Translations under genes and position numbers: made by a program
In this document: positions 56,394 through 64,000 of the stretch, one piece after another
How positions within the stretch are numbered: position 1 is the stretch's first letter
How the letters are laid out: every line of letters starts with the position of its first letter
Assembly (NCBI RefSeq): GCF_001885585.1
Contig: NZ_LSRP01000057.1
Location: 1-64,000 of the forward strand
Origin: Pararhizobium antarcticum
GTDB taxonomy: Bacteria; Pseudomonadota; Alphaproteobacteria; Rhizobiales; Rhizobiaceae
Direction: 5' to 3'
DNA: 64,000 nt
The notes under the pieces: model-generated
The model's input: only the letters and a program-made list of their open reading frames with translations
What the model was told of the DNA's origin: nothing
The model's database searches: none

Positions 56394-57025
56394 CCACGGA
56401 AACACCCGCACAGCCGGAACAGGGCCGCAGCGGCGGCACCCGTCTTGTCCTGGCGCTGCTGCCGCTTGTGATTTTCGCAGCGCTGGCCGCCGTCTTCTTC
56501 AGCCAGCTTCGTTCGGGCAAGGACATCAGCGAAATTCCATCGGCACTCATTGGCACCAAGGCGCCGCTGCTTGATATGCCGCCTCTGGCCGGTGCCATGT
56601 TCGGCACCACGCCGATGCCGGCTCTGACCGACGCAGCGATCAAGGGCAGGTTGACGCTGGTCAATGTCTGGGCGTCCTGGTGCATTCCGTGCCGCGAGGA
56701 AAACCCCATTATCCTTGACCTTGCCAAGGACGAGCGGCTGACGGTGGTCGGCATCAACTACAAGGACGAGACCGGCAACGCACTTCGCTTCCTCGGCGAA
56801 CTCGGCAATCCATTCTCCGCCATCGGCGTCGATCCGCGCGGCAAGGCGGCCATCGACTGGGGCGTTTACGGAATTCCGGAATCCTATCTGGTCGATGCAG
56901 ACGGCACGATCATCTACAAGCGCGTCGGTCCGTTCGACCAGAAAAGCCTGCAGGAGGGCCTGCTTCCGGCCATCGAAAAGGCTGTTGCAGGAAAACAACC
57001 GGTCGTGCCGGCGGCCGGCGGCTGA
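56390..57025 (+). CDS. ccmG: Cytochrome c biogenesis thiol:disulfide oxidoreductase CcmG/DsbE (CycY)
   Basis: Membrane-anchored periplasmic thioredoxin-like reductant for the apocytochrome c heme-binding thiols. 211 aa: N-terminal anchor helix LVLALLPLVIFAALAAVFF, active site NVWASWCIPCREE (CxxC), and the family features GINYKDETGNALRFL and YGIPESYLVDADG with the cis-Pro. The frame is open far upstream, but the ATG at 56390 overlapping the ccmD stop is the only one giving a normal protein. Last gene of the plus-strand operon. Confidence 0.95.
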   Translation: MTTETPAQPEQGRSGGTRLVLALLPLVIFAALAAVFFSQLRSGKDISEIPSALIGTKAPLLDMPPLAGAMFGTTPMPALTDAAIKGRLTLVNVWASWCIPCREENPIILDLAKDERLTVVGINYKDETGNALRFLGELGNPFSAIGVDPRGKAAIDWGVYGIPESYLVDADGTIIYKRVGPFDQKSLQEGLLPAIEKAVAGKQPVVPAAGG

Positions 57026-57026
57026 A

Positions 57027-57617
57027 TTAAAGCGCGCCCTGCCACGCCTTGACCGCATCGAGCGGCCAGACCAGCATCAGCACGTTGAGCGTCAGGTTGT
57101 CGCGGATCAACCAGCCTGTGAACAATTCGAAGACGATGGCGATCGCGATGGTAACCGCAACCGGCATGCGCGCGGCAAACACGAAGCCGAGCATCATGAA
57201 GATGGTGTCCATCGCCGAATTCAGGATGCTGTCGCCGAAATAGTCCAGCGAAATGGTCGCGGCGCGGTAGCGGTCGATGATCAGCGGCGTGTTTTCGAGA
57301 ATTTCCCAGGCGGCTTCGATCACGGTGGCGAGCAGCAGCCTGGCCGATAGCGGCTTGTTGCGCAGCAGCAGATATCCGAGCCCGTAGAACAGGAACCCGT
57401 GGATGATATGCGACGGCGTGTACCAGTCGGCCATGTGCTGCGAATTGCCGGGACCATTGGCGACAGGCTCGAACAGCTTGATGTAGCCGCATTCGCAGAT
57501 CAGCAGACGGCCCATGAAATATTCGGTGATGATCTGGATCAGCAGGACGCCGAAGCTTGCAACCAGAAAGAACCGCGCGGCCGAAGGCTGCGGGTGGGAT
57601 GCGGCGCGATCGGTCAC
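57027..57617 (-). CDS. DUF2585 family membrane protein
   Basis: 196-aa membrane protein of a family limited mainly to rhizobiales and relatives; function unknown. Hydrophobic segments start at [22 protein letters not shown]; conserved features include [32 protein letters not shown] and [17 protein letters not shown]. The GTG start overlaps the ispZ stop by 4 nt (GTGA). It is the distal gene of a minus-strand run with ispZ and ftsY, convergent with ccmG. Confidence 0.88.
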   Translation of the reverse strand: MTDRAASHPQPSAARFFLVASFGVLLIQIITEYFMGRLLICECGYIKLFEPVANGPGNSQHMADWYTPSHIIHGFLFYGLGYLLLRNKPLSARLLLATVIEAAWEILENTPLIIDRYRAATISLDYFGDSILNSAMDTIFMMLGFVFAARMPVAVTIAIAIVFELFTGWLIRDNLTLNVLMLVWPLDAVKAWQGAL

Positions 57618-58258
57618 GGCTTTTCCGCTCCGTCCTCTGATGTCTCGGTGCCGTGCTTCATGATCAGCGGCATCTGGGACAGGGTGAACAGGATGGTGAT
57701 CGGCATGGTGCCCCAGACCTTGAAGGCGACCCAGAAATCGGTCGAGAAATTGCGCCAGATGACTTCGTTCAGAACGGCCAGGAACAGGAAGAACAGGCCC
57801 CAGCGGATCGTCAGCTTGCGCCAGCCGGCATCGTCGAGCTTGAAGGCGGCATGAAAGACATAGCCGAGCAGCGATTTGCCGAAGAGCAAGCCACCCAGAA
57901 GGATCGCGCCGAACAGGGCGTTGACGATCGTCGGCTTGACCTTGATGAACGTATCATTCTGCAGATAGAGCGTCAGCGCGCCGAAGATGAAGACGACGAC
58001 GCCTGATATCAGCGGCATCATCGGCAGCGTCCGCGTCAGCAGCCATGAAACGGTCAGCGCAATTGCCGTCGCTGCCATGAACAGACCGGTCGCGATGAAG
58101 ATCGGCCCGCCGAGATCGGTCAGGACCGGAAAGCGTGCAGCAAGCCATTCGCCCCGGGCATTGGCGAAGAAGAAGACCACGAGCGGACCCAGTTCCAGTA
58201 CCATCTTGAACAGCGGGCTGATTTCCTTGCGCGGCTTGGCGGCGTCGCTCGATGACAT
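57614..58258 (-). CDS. ispZ: Inner-membrane spanning protein YciB / intracellular septation protein A
   Basis: 214-aa protein with about five membrane helices ([15 protein letters not shown] at helix 1; [55 protein letters not shown]). The pair W[13 protein letters not shown] and the WRN motif are typical of YciB/IspZ proteins linked to envelope and septum integrity. The ATG at 58258 has GGAG upstream; a longer frame starts at 58324 but lacks similarity. Coupled to the DUF2585 gene. Confidence 0.92.
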   Translation of the reverse strand: MSSSDAAKPRKEISPLFKMVLELGPLVVFFFANARGEWLAARFPVLTDLGGPIFIATGLFMAATAIALTVSWLLTRTLPMMPLISGVVVFIFGALTLYLQNDTFIKVKPTIVNALFGAILLGGLLFGKSLLGYVFHAAFKLDDAGWRKLTIRWGLFFLFLAVLNEVIWRNFSTDFWVAFKVWGTMPITILFTLSQMPLIMKHGTETSEDGAEKP

Positions 58259-58446
58259 GATGTCGCTCCTAAAGTGTCTGCTCGGTGGAGCAATGGTCGT
58301 CTGTGTCGGGTGCGCGGGGGTCACGCAGCGGTTCTGCCGTCGCCCCTATCGGGATCCGGATGCGCGGGTCTGTTGCAGGGATTAAAGCGGGCAAGCCAAA
58401 CCTTCAAGCCCAGGTGCACCAGCAAAATGGCAAAACGATATCAACG

Positions 58447-59889
58447 TCAATGGTCAAGCCCGGCGATCGCCTCGGCAAAATCCTTGGCCTCGAAGGGTTC
58501 GAGATCGTCGATGCCCTCGCCGACGCCGATGAAATAGACGGGCAGCTTGTGCTTGGCGGAGATCGCAACAAGGATGCCGCCGCGCGCCGTGCCGTCGAGC
58601 TTGGTCATGATCAGGCCGTTGACGCCGGCGACATTGCGGAAGATTTCCACCTGGTTGAGGGCGTTCTGTCCGGTCGTCGCGTCCAGCGTCTGCAAGACGG
58701 TATGCGGCGCATCCGGATCAAGCTTTCCGAGAACACGGACGATTTTTTCCAGTTCCGCCATCAGTTCCGTCTTGTTCTGCAGGCGGCCGGCGGTGTCGAT
58801 GATAAGCACGTCGCTCTTTTTCAGCCGCGCCTGTTCGAATGCCTCATAGGCGAGGCCGGCCGCATCGGCGCCGAGCCGGGAAGACACGATGTCGGACTTC
58901 GTCCGCTCCGCCCAGATGTTCAGCTGCTCGATGGCGGCAGCGCGGAAGGTGTCGCCGGCCGCCAGCATCACCTTCAGGCCCGCGCCGGAGAGTTTCGCCG
59001 CCAGCTTGCCGATCGTCGTCGTCTTGCCCGTGCCGTTGACGCCGACCACGAGGATCACATGCGGCTTGTGGCTGAGATCGAGCTGCAGCGGTTTGGCGAC
59101 TGGGCCGAGAACCTTGGTGATCTCGGCGGCCATGATCCGGGTCACGTCCTCGCCGCTCACATCCTTGCCGTAGCGCTCGGCCGACAGCGCATCGGTGATG
59201 CGCAGGGCGGTTTCGAGCCCGAGATCGGCCTGGATCAGTAGATCCTCCAGATCCTGCAGCGTGTCCTCGTCGAGCTTGCGCTTGGTGAAAAGGGCGGTGA
59301 TCTGGCCAGTCAGCTGGGACGAGGTTCGGGCCAGACCCTGGCGCAGGCGTTGATACCATGTGAGCTTCTGGGTGGGGGCAACGGGTTCCGGTTCAAGCGT
59401 CGGGCCGGTGGCGAAGCCCTTGGGTAGGACGGGCGTCGTGACTTCTTCCAACGGCTCGTCGGTAATCGGGGAGAACCCGGCAACATCCTGCGCGCTGTCG
59501 GGGGCGTCTTCTGCCTCGGCCTCGGCTTCCAGCAGCGACAGCGGAATGAGCCCGAGATCGCCGATCTGCTCGGTAGCGGGGAGGATGGCGAAGGTTTCTT
59601 CCTCCTGCTCCTCTTGCGTCAGCGCTGTCGAGCCGTCCTCTTCCAGATCTGCGGATGGCCCGCCCGCCGTGTCCATCTCTTCCGACAGCACCGGGTCTTC
59701 GGCCAGTGGCAGGTTTTCCGTGCGGGAGTGCGGTTCGAGTTCGGCTTCGATGGCGCGCGTTTCTGCCGGGCTGAAGGCGGATTCGGCCAGGTCCATTACC
59801 GTGTCGACGGCGGGCGTGGCCGCGGGCTCCGCTTGCGCGGGTTTGTCCTTGCCGAAGGTAAAGACCTTTTTGAAAAAGCTGAGCGCCAT
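58447..59889 (-). CDS. ftsY: Signal recognition particle receptor FtsY
   Basis: SRP GTPase that docks ribosome-nascent chains at the membrane. 480 aa: a long acidic N-terminal A domain (to about residue 180), then the N domain, then the G domain with GVNGTGKTTTIGKLA (G1), DTFRAAAIEQL, DTAGRLQNKTELM (G3), TKLDGTARGG (G4) and the C-terminal DDLEPFEAKDFAEAI. All GTPase motifs are intact. The ffh gene, its partner, begins 4 kb away on the other strand. Confidence 0.97.
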   Translation of the reverse strand: MALSFFKKVFTFGKDKPAQAEPAATPAVDTVMDLAESAFSPAETRAIEAELEPHSRTENLPLAEDPVLSEEMDTAGGPSADLEEDGSTALTQEEQEEETFAILPATEQIGDLGLIPLSLLEAEAEAEDAPDSAQDVAGFSPITDEPLEEVTTPVLPKGFATGPTLEPEPVAPTQKLTWYQRLRQGLARTSSQLTGQITALFTKRKLDEDTLQDLEDLLIQADLGLETALRITDALSAERYGKDVSGEDVTRIMAAEITKVLGPVAKPLQLDLSHKPHVILVVGVNGTGKTTTIGKLAAKLSGAGLKVMLAAGDTFRAAAIEQLNIWAERTKSDIVSSRLGADAAGLAYEAFEQARLKKSDVLIIDTAGRLQNKTELMAELEKIVRVLGKLDPDAPHTVLQTLDATTGQNALNQVEIFRNVAGVNGLIMTKLDGTARGGILVAISAKHKLPVYFIGVGEGIDDLEPFEAKDFAEAIAGLDH

Positions 59890-59913
59890 TTGAAGTCCGT
59901 AAGCTCGGGCCGC

Positions 59914-61179
59914 TCAAGCGGCCGTCTGTTGCATCGTAAGGTGCTTGCCATTGTGGCCGGTGATTGTCGCCTGCAAAATCGCTCGCGGCGCAAGTCCGGG
60001 AACGGCGACCAGCGTGAAATTTTCCGTATGCGCCAAGCCGTTGTTCTCGACGAGCAGCCATTGCTGCGTTCCGACCATGCTGTCAAGATGGGTCGTCTGC
60101 AGCCGAAGTCCAGTGGCGCGCAGCCTTGCGGCCCGTTCCTTGACCAGGGCACGGTCGAGTTGCGGCATGCGGGCGGCCGGTGTTCCCTCGCGCGGCGAGT
60201 AAGGGAAGACATGCAGATGGGCGATGCCGGCTTCCTCCGCCAGGCTCATCGCATTTGCGAACATCTCTTCGGTCTCGGTCGGAAATCCGGCGATCATGTC
60301 GGCACCAAAACTCGTTTCCGGGCGCAGCCGGCGCACATCCGCGATGAAACGCAGGGCATCGGCGCGGCTGTGGCGGCGCTTCATGCGCTTCAGGATCATG
60401 TCGTCGCCATGTTGAAGCGACAGATGCAGATGCGGCATGAAGCGCGGCTCGTCGGCGATAAGATCCATGAGATGGCCATCCGCCTCGATGCTGTCGATCG
60501 AGGAGAGCCGCAGGCGCAGGATCTCCGGGACCTGTTTCAGCAGGGTCTTTGCCAGAAGCCCGAGCGTCGGCGTTCCCGGCAGATCGCCGCCGTAGCTGGT
60601 CGCATCGACACCGGTCAGGACGATCTCGCGATAGCCGCCCTCTGCGAGCTTGCGCGCCTGGTCGACAACGGCGCCCATCGGCACCGAGCGGGAATTGCCG
60701 CGGCCATAGGGGATGATGCAGAAGGTGCAGCGGTGGTCGCAGCCGTTCTGCACCTGGATGAAGGCGCGCACATGGCCTTCGATCAACCGGATCATCTGCG
60801 GAGCGGTTTCGCGCACGCTCATGATGTCGTTGACGCGCAGCTTTTCCTCTGCGGAGACGCCGAAATCGGGCAGCGACCGGTAGGACGCGGTTTTCAGCTT
60901 TTCCTCGTTGCCAAGCACGGCATCGACTTCCGGCATATCCGCAAAGGCCTGCTTTTCGGTCTGGGCGGCACAGCCGGTGACGATGATGCGGGCATGCGGA
61001 TTTTCGCGCCGGGCGCGCCGGATGGCCTGGCGGGCCTGCCGCACGGCTTCGCCTGTGACGGCGCAGGTGTTGACCAGGATGGCGTTGTTCAGCCCAGCCT
61101 TCTCGGCAGCGCCCCGCATCACTTCCGATTCGTAGGTGTTGAGCCGACAGCCGAAGGTTATGACGTCAATGCCGCTCAA
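59914..61179 (-). CDS. mtaB: tRNA (N6-threonylcarbamoyladenosine37) methylthiotransferase MtaB
   Basis: Radical-SAM enzyme that adds a methylthio group to t6A37 of tRNA. 421 aa. The N-terminal MTTase domain has cluster cysteines in [16 protein letters not shown] and GCAAQ; the radical-SAM motif is [17 protein letters not shown] (CxxxCxxC); a TRAM-like C-terminus follows. I place the start at TTG 61179, which overlaps the dapF stop (TTGA); the open frame goes on through dapF to 61716, which is an artefact. Operon dapF-mtaB-ftsY on the minus strand. Confidence 0.93.
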   Translation of the reverse strand: MSGIDVITFGCRLNTYESEVMRGAAEKAGLNNAILVNTCAVTGEAVRQARQAIRRARRENPHARIIVTGCAAQTEKQAFADMPEVDAVLGNEEKLKTASYRSLPDFGVSAEEKLRVNDIMSVRETAPQMIRLIEGHVRAFIQVQNGCDHRCTFCIIPYGRGNSRSVPMGAVVDQARKLAEGGYREIVLTGVDATSYGGDLPGTPTLGLLAKTLLKQVPEILRLRLSSIDSIEADGHLMDLIADEPRFMPHLHLSLQHGDDMILKRMKRRHSRADALRFIADVRRLRPETSFGADMIAGFPTETEEMFANAMSLAEEAGIAHLHVFPYSPREGTPAARMPQLDRALVKERAARLRATGLRLQTTHLDSMVGTQQWLLVENNGLAHTENFTLVAVPGLAPRAILQATITGHNGKHLTMQQTAA

Positions 61180-62090
61180 AGCGCGCGAACCTGTTCGCCG
61201 GCGCCGGCTTCGTCGTGCGCCCAGGTGCCGGTTGCCGGATCGACGGTGCCGGACCATTCCCATTCGGCCGGTCCGGTCATCAGGACATGATCGTCGCTTT
61301 CGCGCCATTCGATCGACAGGATGCCTGGCGGGCTCGCACTGGCGACCGTGATGGCGACGGCGCGGCCGGTCCTGCCCGTGCGGGCAGCGGAAACCGCCGC
61401 AGCGCAGGCGGCCGAGCCACAGGCAAGCGTCAGGCCGGCGCCGCGTTCCCAGGTCCGGGTGGTGAGCGATGTCGCAGAGGTGACCTGCGCCAGCGTGATA
61501 TTGGCGCGCTCGGGAAACATCGGATGGTTTTCGAGCAGCGGACCGAACCGTTCGAGATCGAACGATAGGACGTCGCGGCTGACCCAGAAGATCGCATGCG
61601 GATTGCCCATCGACATCACCGAGGGTGAATGCAGGACCGGATCGTCGATCGGCCCGATCTGCAGTTCGATGCGGCTCGTGTCGTAGAACTCCTCGGCGAG
61701 CGGGATCCGGTTCCACTCGAACACCGGCTTGCCCATGTCGACGGAGATGGTGCCATCCTCCTGCTCCCTGGCATTGAGAATGCCGGCAACCGTCTGGAAG
61801 GTGAAAGCCTTGCGGCCGGTTTCCGCCGCAAGCGCCTGCACGACGCAGCGCGTGCCGTTGCCGCAGGCCTGCGCCTTGGTGCCGTCGGAATTGAGAATGT
61901 CGATCCAGGCATCGGTGCCTTCGGCCTTGGGATCGTGAATGGCCATGATCTGGTCGAAGGCGGTTTCCGTGTCGGCGTTGAGCGCGATTGCCGCTTCCGG
62001 GGTCACGCGGTCCTTGCGGCCACGCATGTCGACGACGAGGATCTTGTTGCCAAGCCCGTTCATCTTCGCGAATTCTACCCTTGTGTTCAT
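61176..62090 (-). CDS. dapF: Diaminopimelate epimerase
   Basis: Converts LL- to meso-diaminopimelate for lysine and peptidoglycan synthesis. 304 aa. Both catalytic cysteines are in place: QACGNGTRC in the N-terminal half and [11 protein letters not shown] in the C-terminal half; the N-terminus [13 protein letters not shown] and the [11 protein letters not shown] segment are typical. Start ATG at 62090, with GGAAGTGA upstream. First gene of the minus-strand operon with mtaB. Confidence 0.96.
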   Translation of the reverse strand: MNTRVEFAKMNGLGNKILVVDMRGRKDRVTPEAAIALNADTETAFDQIMAIHDPKAEGTDAWIDILNSDGTKAQACGNGTRCVVQALAAETGRKAFTFQTVAGILNAREQEDGTISVDMGKPVFEWNRIPLAEEFYDTSRIELQIGPIDDPVLHSPSVMSMGNPHAIFWVSRDVLSFDLERFGPLLENHPMFPERANITLAQVTSATSLTTRTWERGAGLTLACGSAACAAAVSAARTGRTGRAVAITVASASPPGILSIEWRESDDHVLMTGPAEWEWSGTVDPATGTWAHDEAGAGEQVRAL

Positions 62091-62165
62091 TGCCGTCACT
62101 TCCACTGCCTGTTGCGGTGTATATGGCGGAAAAGCGCGGAAATTACCAGTGATAAGGCCGCTTGG

Positions 62166-63167
62166 CTAAAGTGCGGGAACCTCGAACGCTTCGCCCGGCT
62201 GCAATATCTGAAACCGGTCGCGGGCGATGCCCTTTTCGTCGAGGGCGGTTTCCAGTGCGCGCAACGGATCGTGCATGCCCTCGTTGGTCAGCCGGAACAT
62301 GCCCCAATGATGGCCGATGGCATAGGCTGCGTTGCAGGCGATCAGGCCGTCGACGGCCTCGTCCGGATTCTGGTGCTGGGCCTTCATGAACCAGCGCGGC
62401 TCATAGGCGCCGATCGGCAGGTTGGCGAGGCGGAAGGCGCCGTATTTTTCCGTCACCGCCCGGTAGTTGATCCCGTCGTGAAAGCCTGTGTCGCCGATGT
62501 GATAGATATTGCCGGCAGGCGTGGTCAAGACGAAGGCGCCCCACAACGCCATGCTGCGATCAAAGGCGCTCCTGGCCGACCAGTGATGGCAGGGTTCGCA
62601 GTAGAGCGCGACGCCGTCGATGACGTTGATGCCGTCGCCCCAGTCCATCGTGGTGATCTCCGCATCGGGCAAGGCCGGATCGATGATCGCATCATTGCCG
62701 ACCGGCGTGATGATGCGTGGTTTGAAGCGGGCATGCAGGGCGCGCAGCGTTGCAAGGTCAAGATGGTCGTAATGATTGTGGGTGACCAGCACGACATCGA
62801 TCGGCGGCAGGTCCTCGAGGCGGATGCCGGGTTCGCGGGCGCGCCTTGGTCCGGCGAAGGAGAACGGACTTGCGCGTTTCGACCAGACCGGATCGGTGAG
62901 GATATTCAGTCCGGCGACCTGGATCAGCAGCGTCGCGTGGCCAACCATGGTCACGCGCAGGTCGGTGCCGCCGATCCTCGTGTCGGGCCTTGCCGGTGCG
63001 ATCGTGTCGTTGTGGGCCTTTGGCCAAGCGATCTTGCCGCCGCCGAACTGCCAGCGCAGAACGTCACGAAAACCCTTCGGCGCCTCGCCTCCCGGATTGA
63101 AGAACCGCACGCCATCGAAATGGTCGGAAACAGGGCCTTGGTAGTAAGGATTGCCTTGCTTCGCCAT
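62166..63167 (-). CDS. Metallo-beta-lactamase-fold hydrolase (NAPE-PLD/UlaG-like)
   Basis: 333-aa hydrolase. Metal motif THNHYDHLD (HxHxDH), upstream GHATLLIQVAGLNILTDPVWS, then CHHWSARS, HIGDTGFHDG and the distal GHHWGMFRL histidine. This set matches the Zn-dependent N-acylphosphatidylethanolamine-phospholipase-D/RomA-like branch. No signal peptide. The start at 63167 has AGGTGG upstream; the frame is open to 63212. Function unknown; substrate may be a lipid or phosphodiester. Confidence 0.88.
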   Translation of the reverse strand: MAKQGNPYYQGPVSDHFDGVRFFNPGGEAPKGFRDVLRWQFGGGKIAWPKAHNDTIAPARPDTRIGGTDLRVTMVGHATLLIQVAGLNILTDPVWSKRASPFSFAGPRRAREPGIRLEDLPPIDVVLVTHNHYDHLDLATLRALHARFKPRIITPVGNDAIIDPALPDAEITTMDWGDGINVIDGVALYCEPCHHWSARSAFDRSMALWGAFVLTTPAGNIYHIGDTGFHDGINYRAVTEKYGAFRLANLPIGAYEPRWFMKAQHQNPDEAVDGLIACNAAYAIGHHWGMFRLTNEGMHDPLRALETALDEKGIARDRFQILQPGEAFEVPAL

Positions 63168-63488
63168 CGGCCACCTGTCCTGAGCAGCTGCCTCAATCGC
63201 AGCCAAACGCAAATTATCGGTAATCTACACAGCTCGTCATCACCCTGCCAGCGCAGGCCGCAGGGTGATGGTGGCGATTACGACAGCAGGGTTGACACAG
63301 TCTGGTTAGCATCGAATGAAGGGGCGTGGCAAAATGTGGCCAGGTTTGCCTTCGCATACGGCGTGAAACGCCGTTGGTCTTGACTTGCGAGGCGTTTTCC
63401 TGTTTACCGCCGCCATCTGCTGACAAGTGAACAGACTTGAAGCCGCCGACCGGGACCCGCAAAGGTATAAAGAGATCCCGGAGGTCAA

Positions 63489-63523
63489 CACCCGACAGCG
63501 CGTTGCGCCATCGGGTGCTTTTT
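63489..63523 (+). terminator. Terminator-like hairpin in the ffh leader
   Basis: Stem CACCCGA / TCGGGTG with an inner GCGC-GTT-GCGC hairpin, followed by CTTTTT. It lies 80 bases before ffh on the same strand and could end a short upstream transcript or act as an attenuator. A TATAAA box is at about 63463. Confidence 0.5.
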
Positions 63524-63561
63524 GGCTTTGCGTCTTGTTTTCGAAGCTGGTGATACCAACG

Positions 63562-63590
63562 TTTCGGGGACAGATGAATGCGCCCCGAAA
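63562..63590 (+). promoter_or_regulatory. Hairpin directly upstream of the ffh ribosome-binding site
   Basis: TTTCGGGG / CCCCGAAA stem with a 13-base loop, ending one base before AAGGA (63591-63595), the ffh Shine-Dalgarno. The structure could influence translation of ffh. Confidence 0.5.
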
Positions 63591-63602
63591 AAGGATGAAC
63601 GG

Positions 63603-64000
63603 ATGTTTGAAAGTCTGCAGGACCGCCTTGGGTCAATCCTGAATGGGTTGACCGGCCGTGGCGCGCTGTCGGAAGCCGATGTTTCGGCGGCCCTGCGCGA
63701 GGTGCGCCGTGCGCTTCTGGAAGCCGACGTCGCGCTCGAGGTGGTTCGCCAGTTCACCGACAAGGTGCGCGAGAAGGCCGTCGGTGCGGCCGTGCTGAAG
63801 TCGATCAAGCCCGGCCAGATGGTCGTCAAGATCGTCCATGACGAGCTGATCGATATGCTCGGTTCCGAAGGCGTCGGCATCGACCTCAATGCGGTTGCCC
63901 CTGTCGTCATCATGATGGTCGGCCTGCAGGGCTCCGGCAAGACCACGACGACCGGCAAGATCGCGCTGCGGCTGACGTCGCGCGACAAGAAGAAAGTCCT
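63603..64000 (+). CDS. ffh: Signal recognition particle protein Ffh (partial, 5' end)
   Basis: GTPase that binds the SRP RNA and signal peptides and delivers them to FtsY. The window ends after about 132 codons. The N domain is present (MFESLQDRLGSILNGLTGRG, LREVRRALLEADVALEVV) together with the G1 loop GLQGSGKTTTTGKIA; the rest of the G domain and the M domain lie outside. ATG at 63603, AAGGA seven bases upstream. Truncated only by the window edge. Confidence 0.95.
   Translation, partial: MFESLQDRLGSILNGLTGRGALSEADVSAALREVRRALLEADVALEVVRQFTDKVREKAVGAAVLKSIKPGQMVVKIVHDELIDMLGSEGVGIDLNAVAPVVIMMVGLQGSGKTTTTGKIALRLTSRDKKKV

Larger units (their letters stand above)
63168..63602. other. Intergenic region and ffh leader
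   Basis: About 435 bases without a gene, between the divergent hydrolase and ffh genes. It holds a hairpin with T-run (63489-63523) and a second hairpin just before the ffh ribosome site (63562-63590). I see no SRP RNA core sequence. Confidence 0.6.

Noticed and set aside
61180-61716. N-terminal extension of mtaB through dapF
   Set aside because: Overlaps dapF, which has both catalytic cysteines; the extension is low-complexity and unlike MtaB.
63168-63602. SRP (4.5S) RNA gene next to ffh
   Set aside because: The conserved SRP RNA apical core (GGTCAGG with GGAAGCAG) was not found in this stretch.

Overview
This is a GC-rich, densely coded chromosomal window from an alphaproteobacterium, most likely a member of the Rhizobiaceae (Agrobacterium/Rhizobium type). 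The evidence is the family set and gene order: ugpBAEC, a metA gene behind a SAM-II riboswitch, DUF2794 and DUF1223 genes, acnA divergent from ccmABCDG, and DUF2585-ispZ-ftsY-mtaB-dapF followed by ffh. Genes are packed in operons with many 1-, 4- or 8-nt overlaps, and GTG or TTG starts are common. I saw no tRNA, rRNA, CRISPR array, integrase or insertion sequence.

Region by region. 0.2-4.4 kb: a chemoreceptor with a CheR/CheB tether, a coupled CheW, and a GGDEF-EAL protein. 4.5-11.7 kb: a TetR repressor divergent from two lipoprotein membrane-fusion proteins and an RND pump, then a DUF900-type lipoprotein hydrolase. 11.8-15.9 kb: the glycerol-3-phosphate importer ugpBAEC (minus strand). 16.4-17.4 kb: rsgA.

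17.7-45.8 kb is a very large carbohydrate-utilisation island built of modules. Module A (17.7-26.4 kb) has two Gfo/Idh/MocA dehydrogenases, two sugar isomerase/dehydratase TIM barrels, two alpha/beta hydrolases, a ribulose-phosphate-3-epimerase-like enzyme, a ROK kinase and a LacI regulator. This family mix resembles oxidative (3-keto) glycoside breakdown. Module B (26.7-28.9 kb) is a PfkB kinase coupled to a lone GatZ/KbaZ-type protein, resembling the Agrobacterium tagatose kinase / tagatose-6-phosphate 4-epimerase pair. Module C (29.0-36.2 kb) has a HAD phosphatase, a SorC regulator, a class I aldolase, an unusual ROK kinase fused to a second P-loop kinase-like domain, and a CUT2 (FrcBCA-like) transporter. 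Module D (36.3-45.8 kb) has a DeoR regulator, a second class I aldolase, a second PfkB kinase, a CUT1 transporter split by an unknown 172-aa gene and a 0.7-kb gap, and an aldose 1-epimerase. Candidate operators are visible for the TetR, LacI, SorC and DeoR regulators.

45.9-64 kb is core genome: GNAT acetyltransferase and metA (Glu111 predicts acetyl-CoA use) under a SAM-II riboswitch, a DUF4345 membrane protein, a Bax-inhibitor-1 protein with a clear terminator, DUF2794, DUF1223, acnA, the cytochrome c maturation genes ccmABCDG, DUF2585, ispZ, ftsY, mtaB, dapF, a metallo-beta-lactamase-fold protein, and the 5' part of ffh, cut by the window end.
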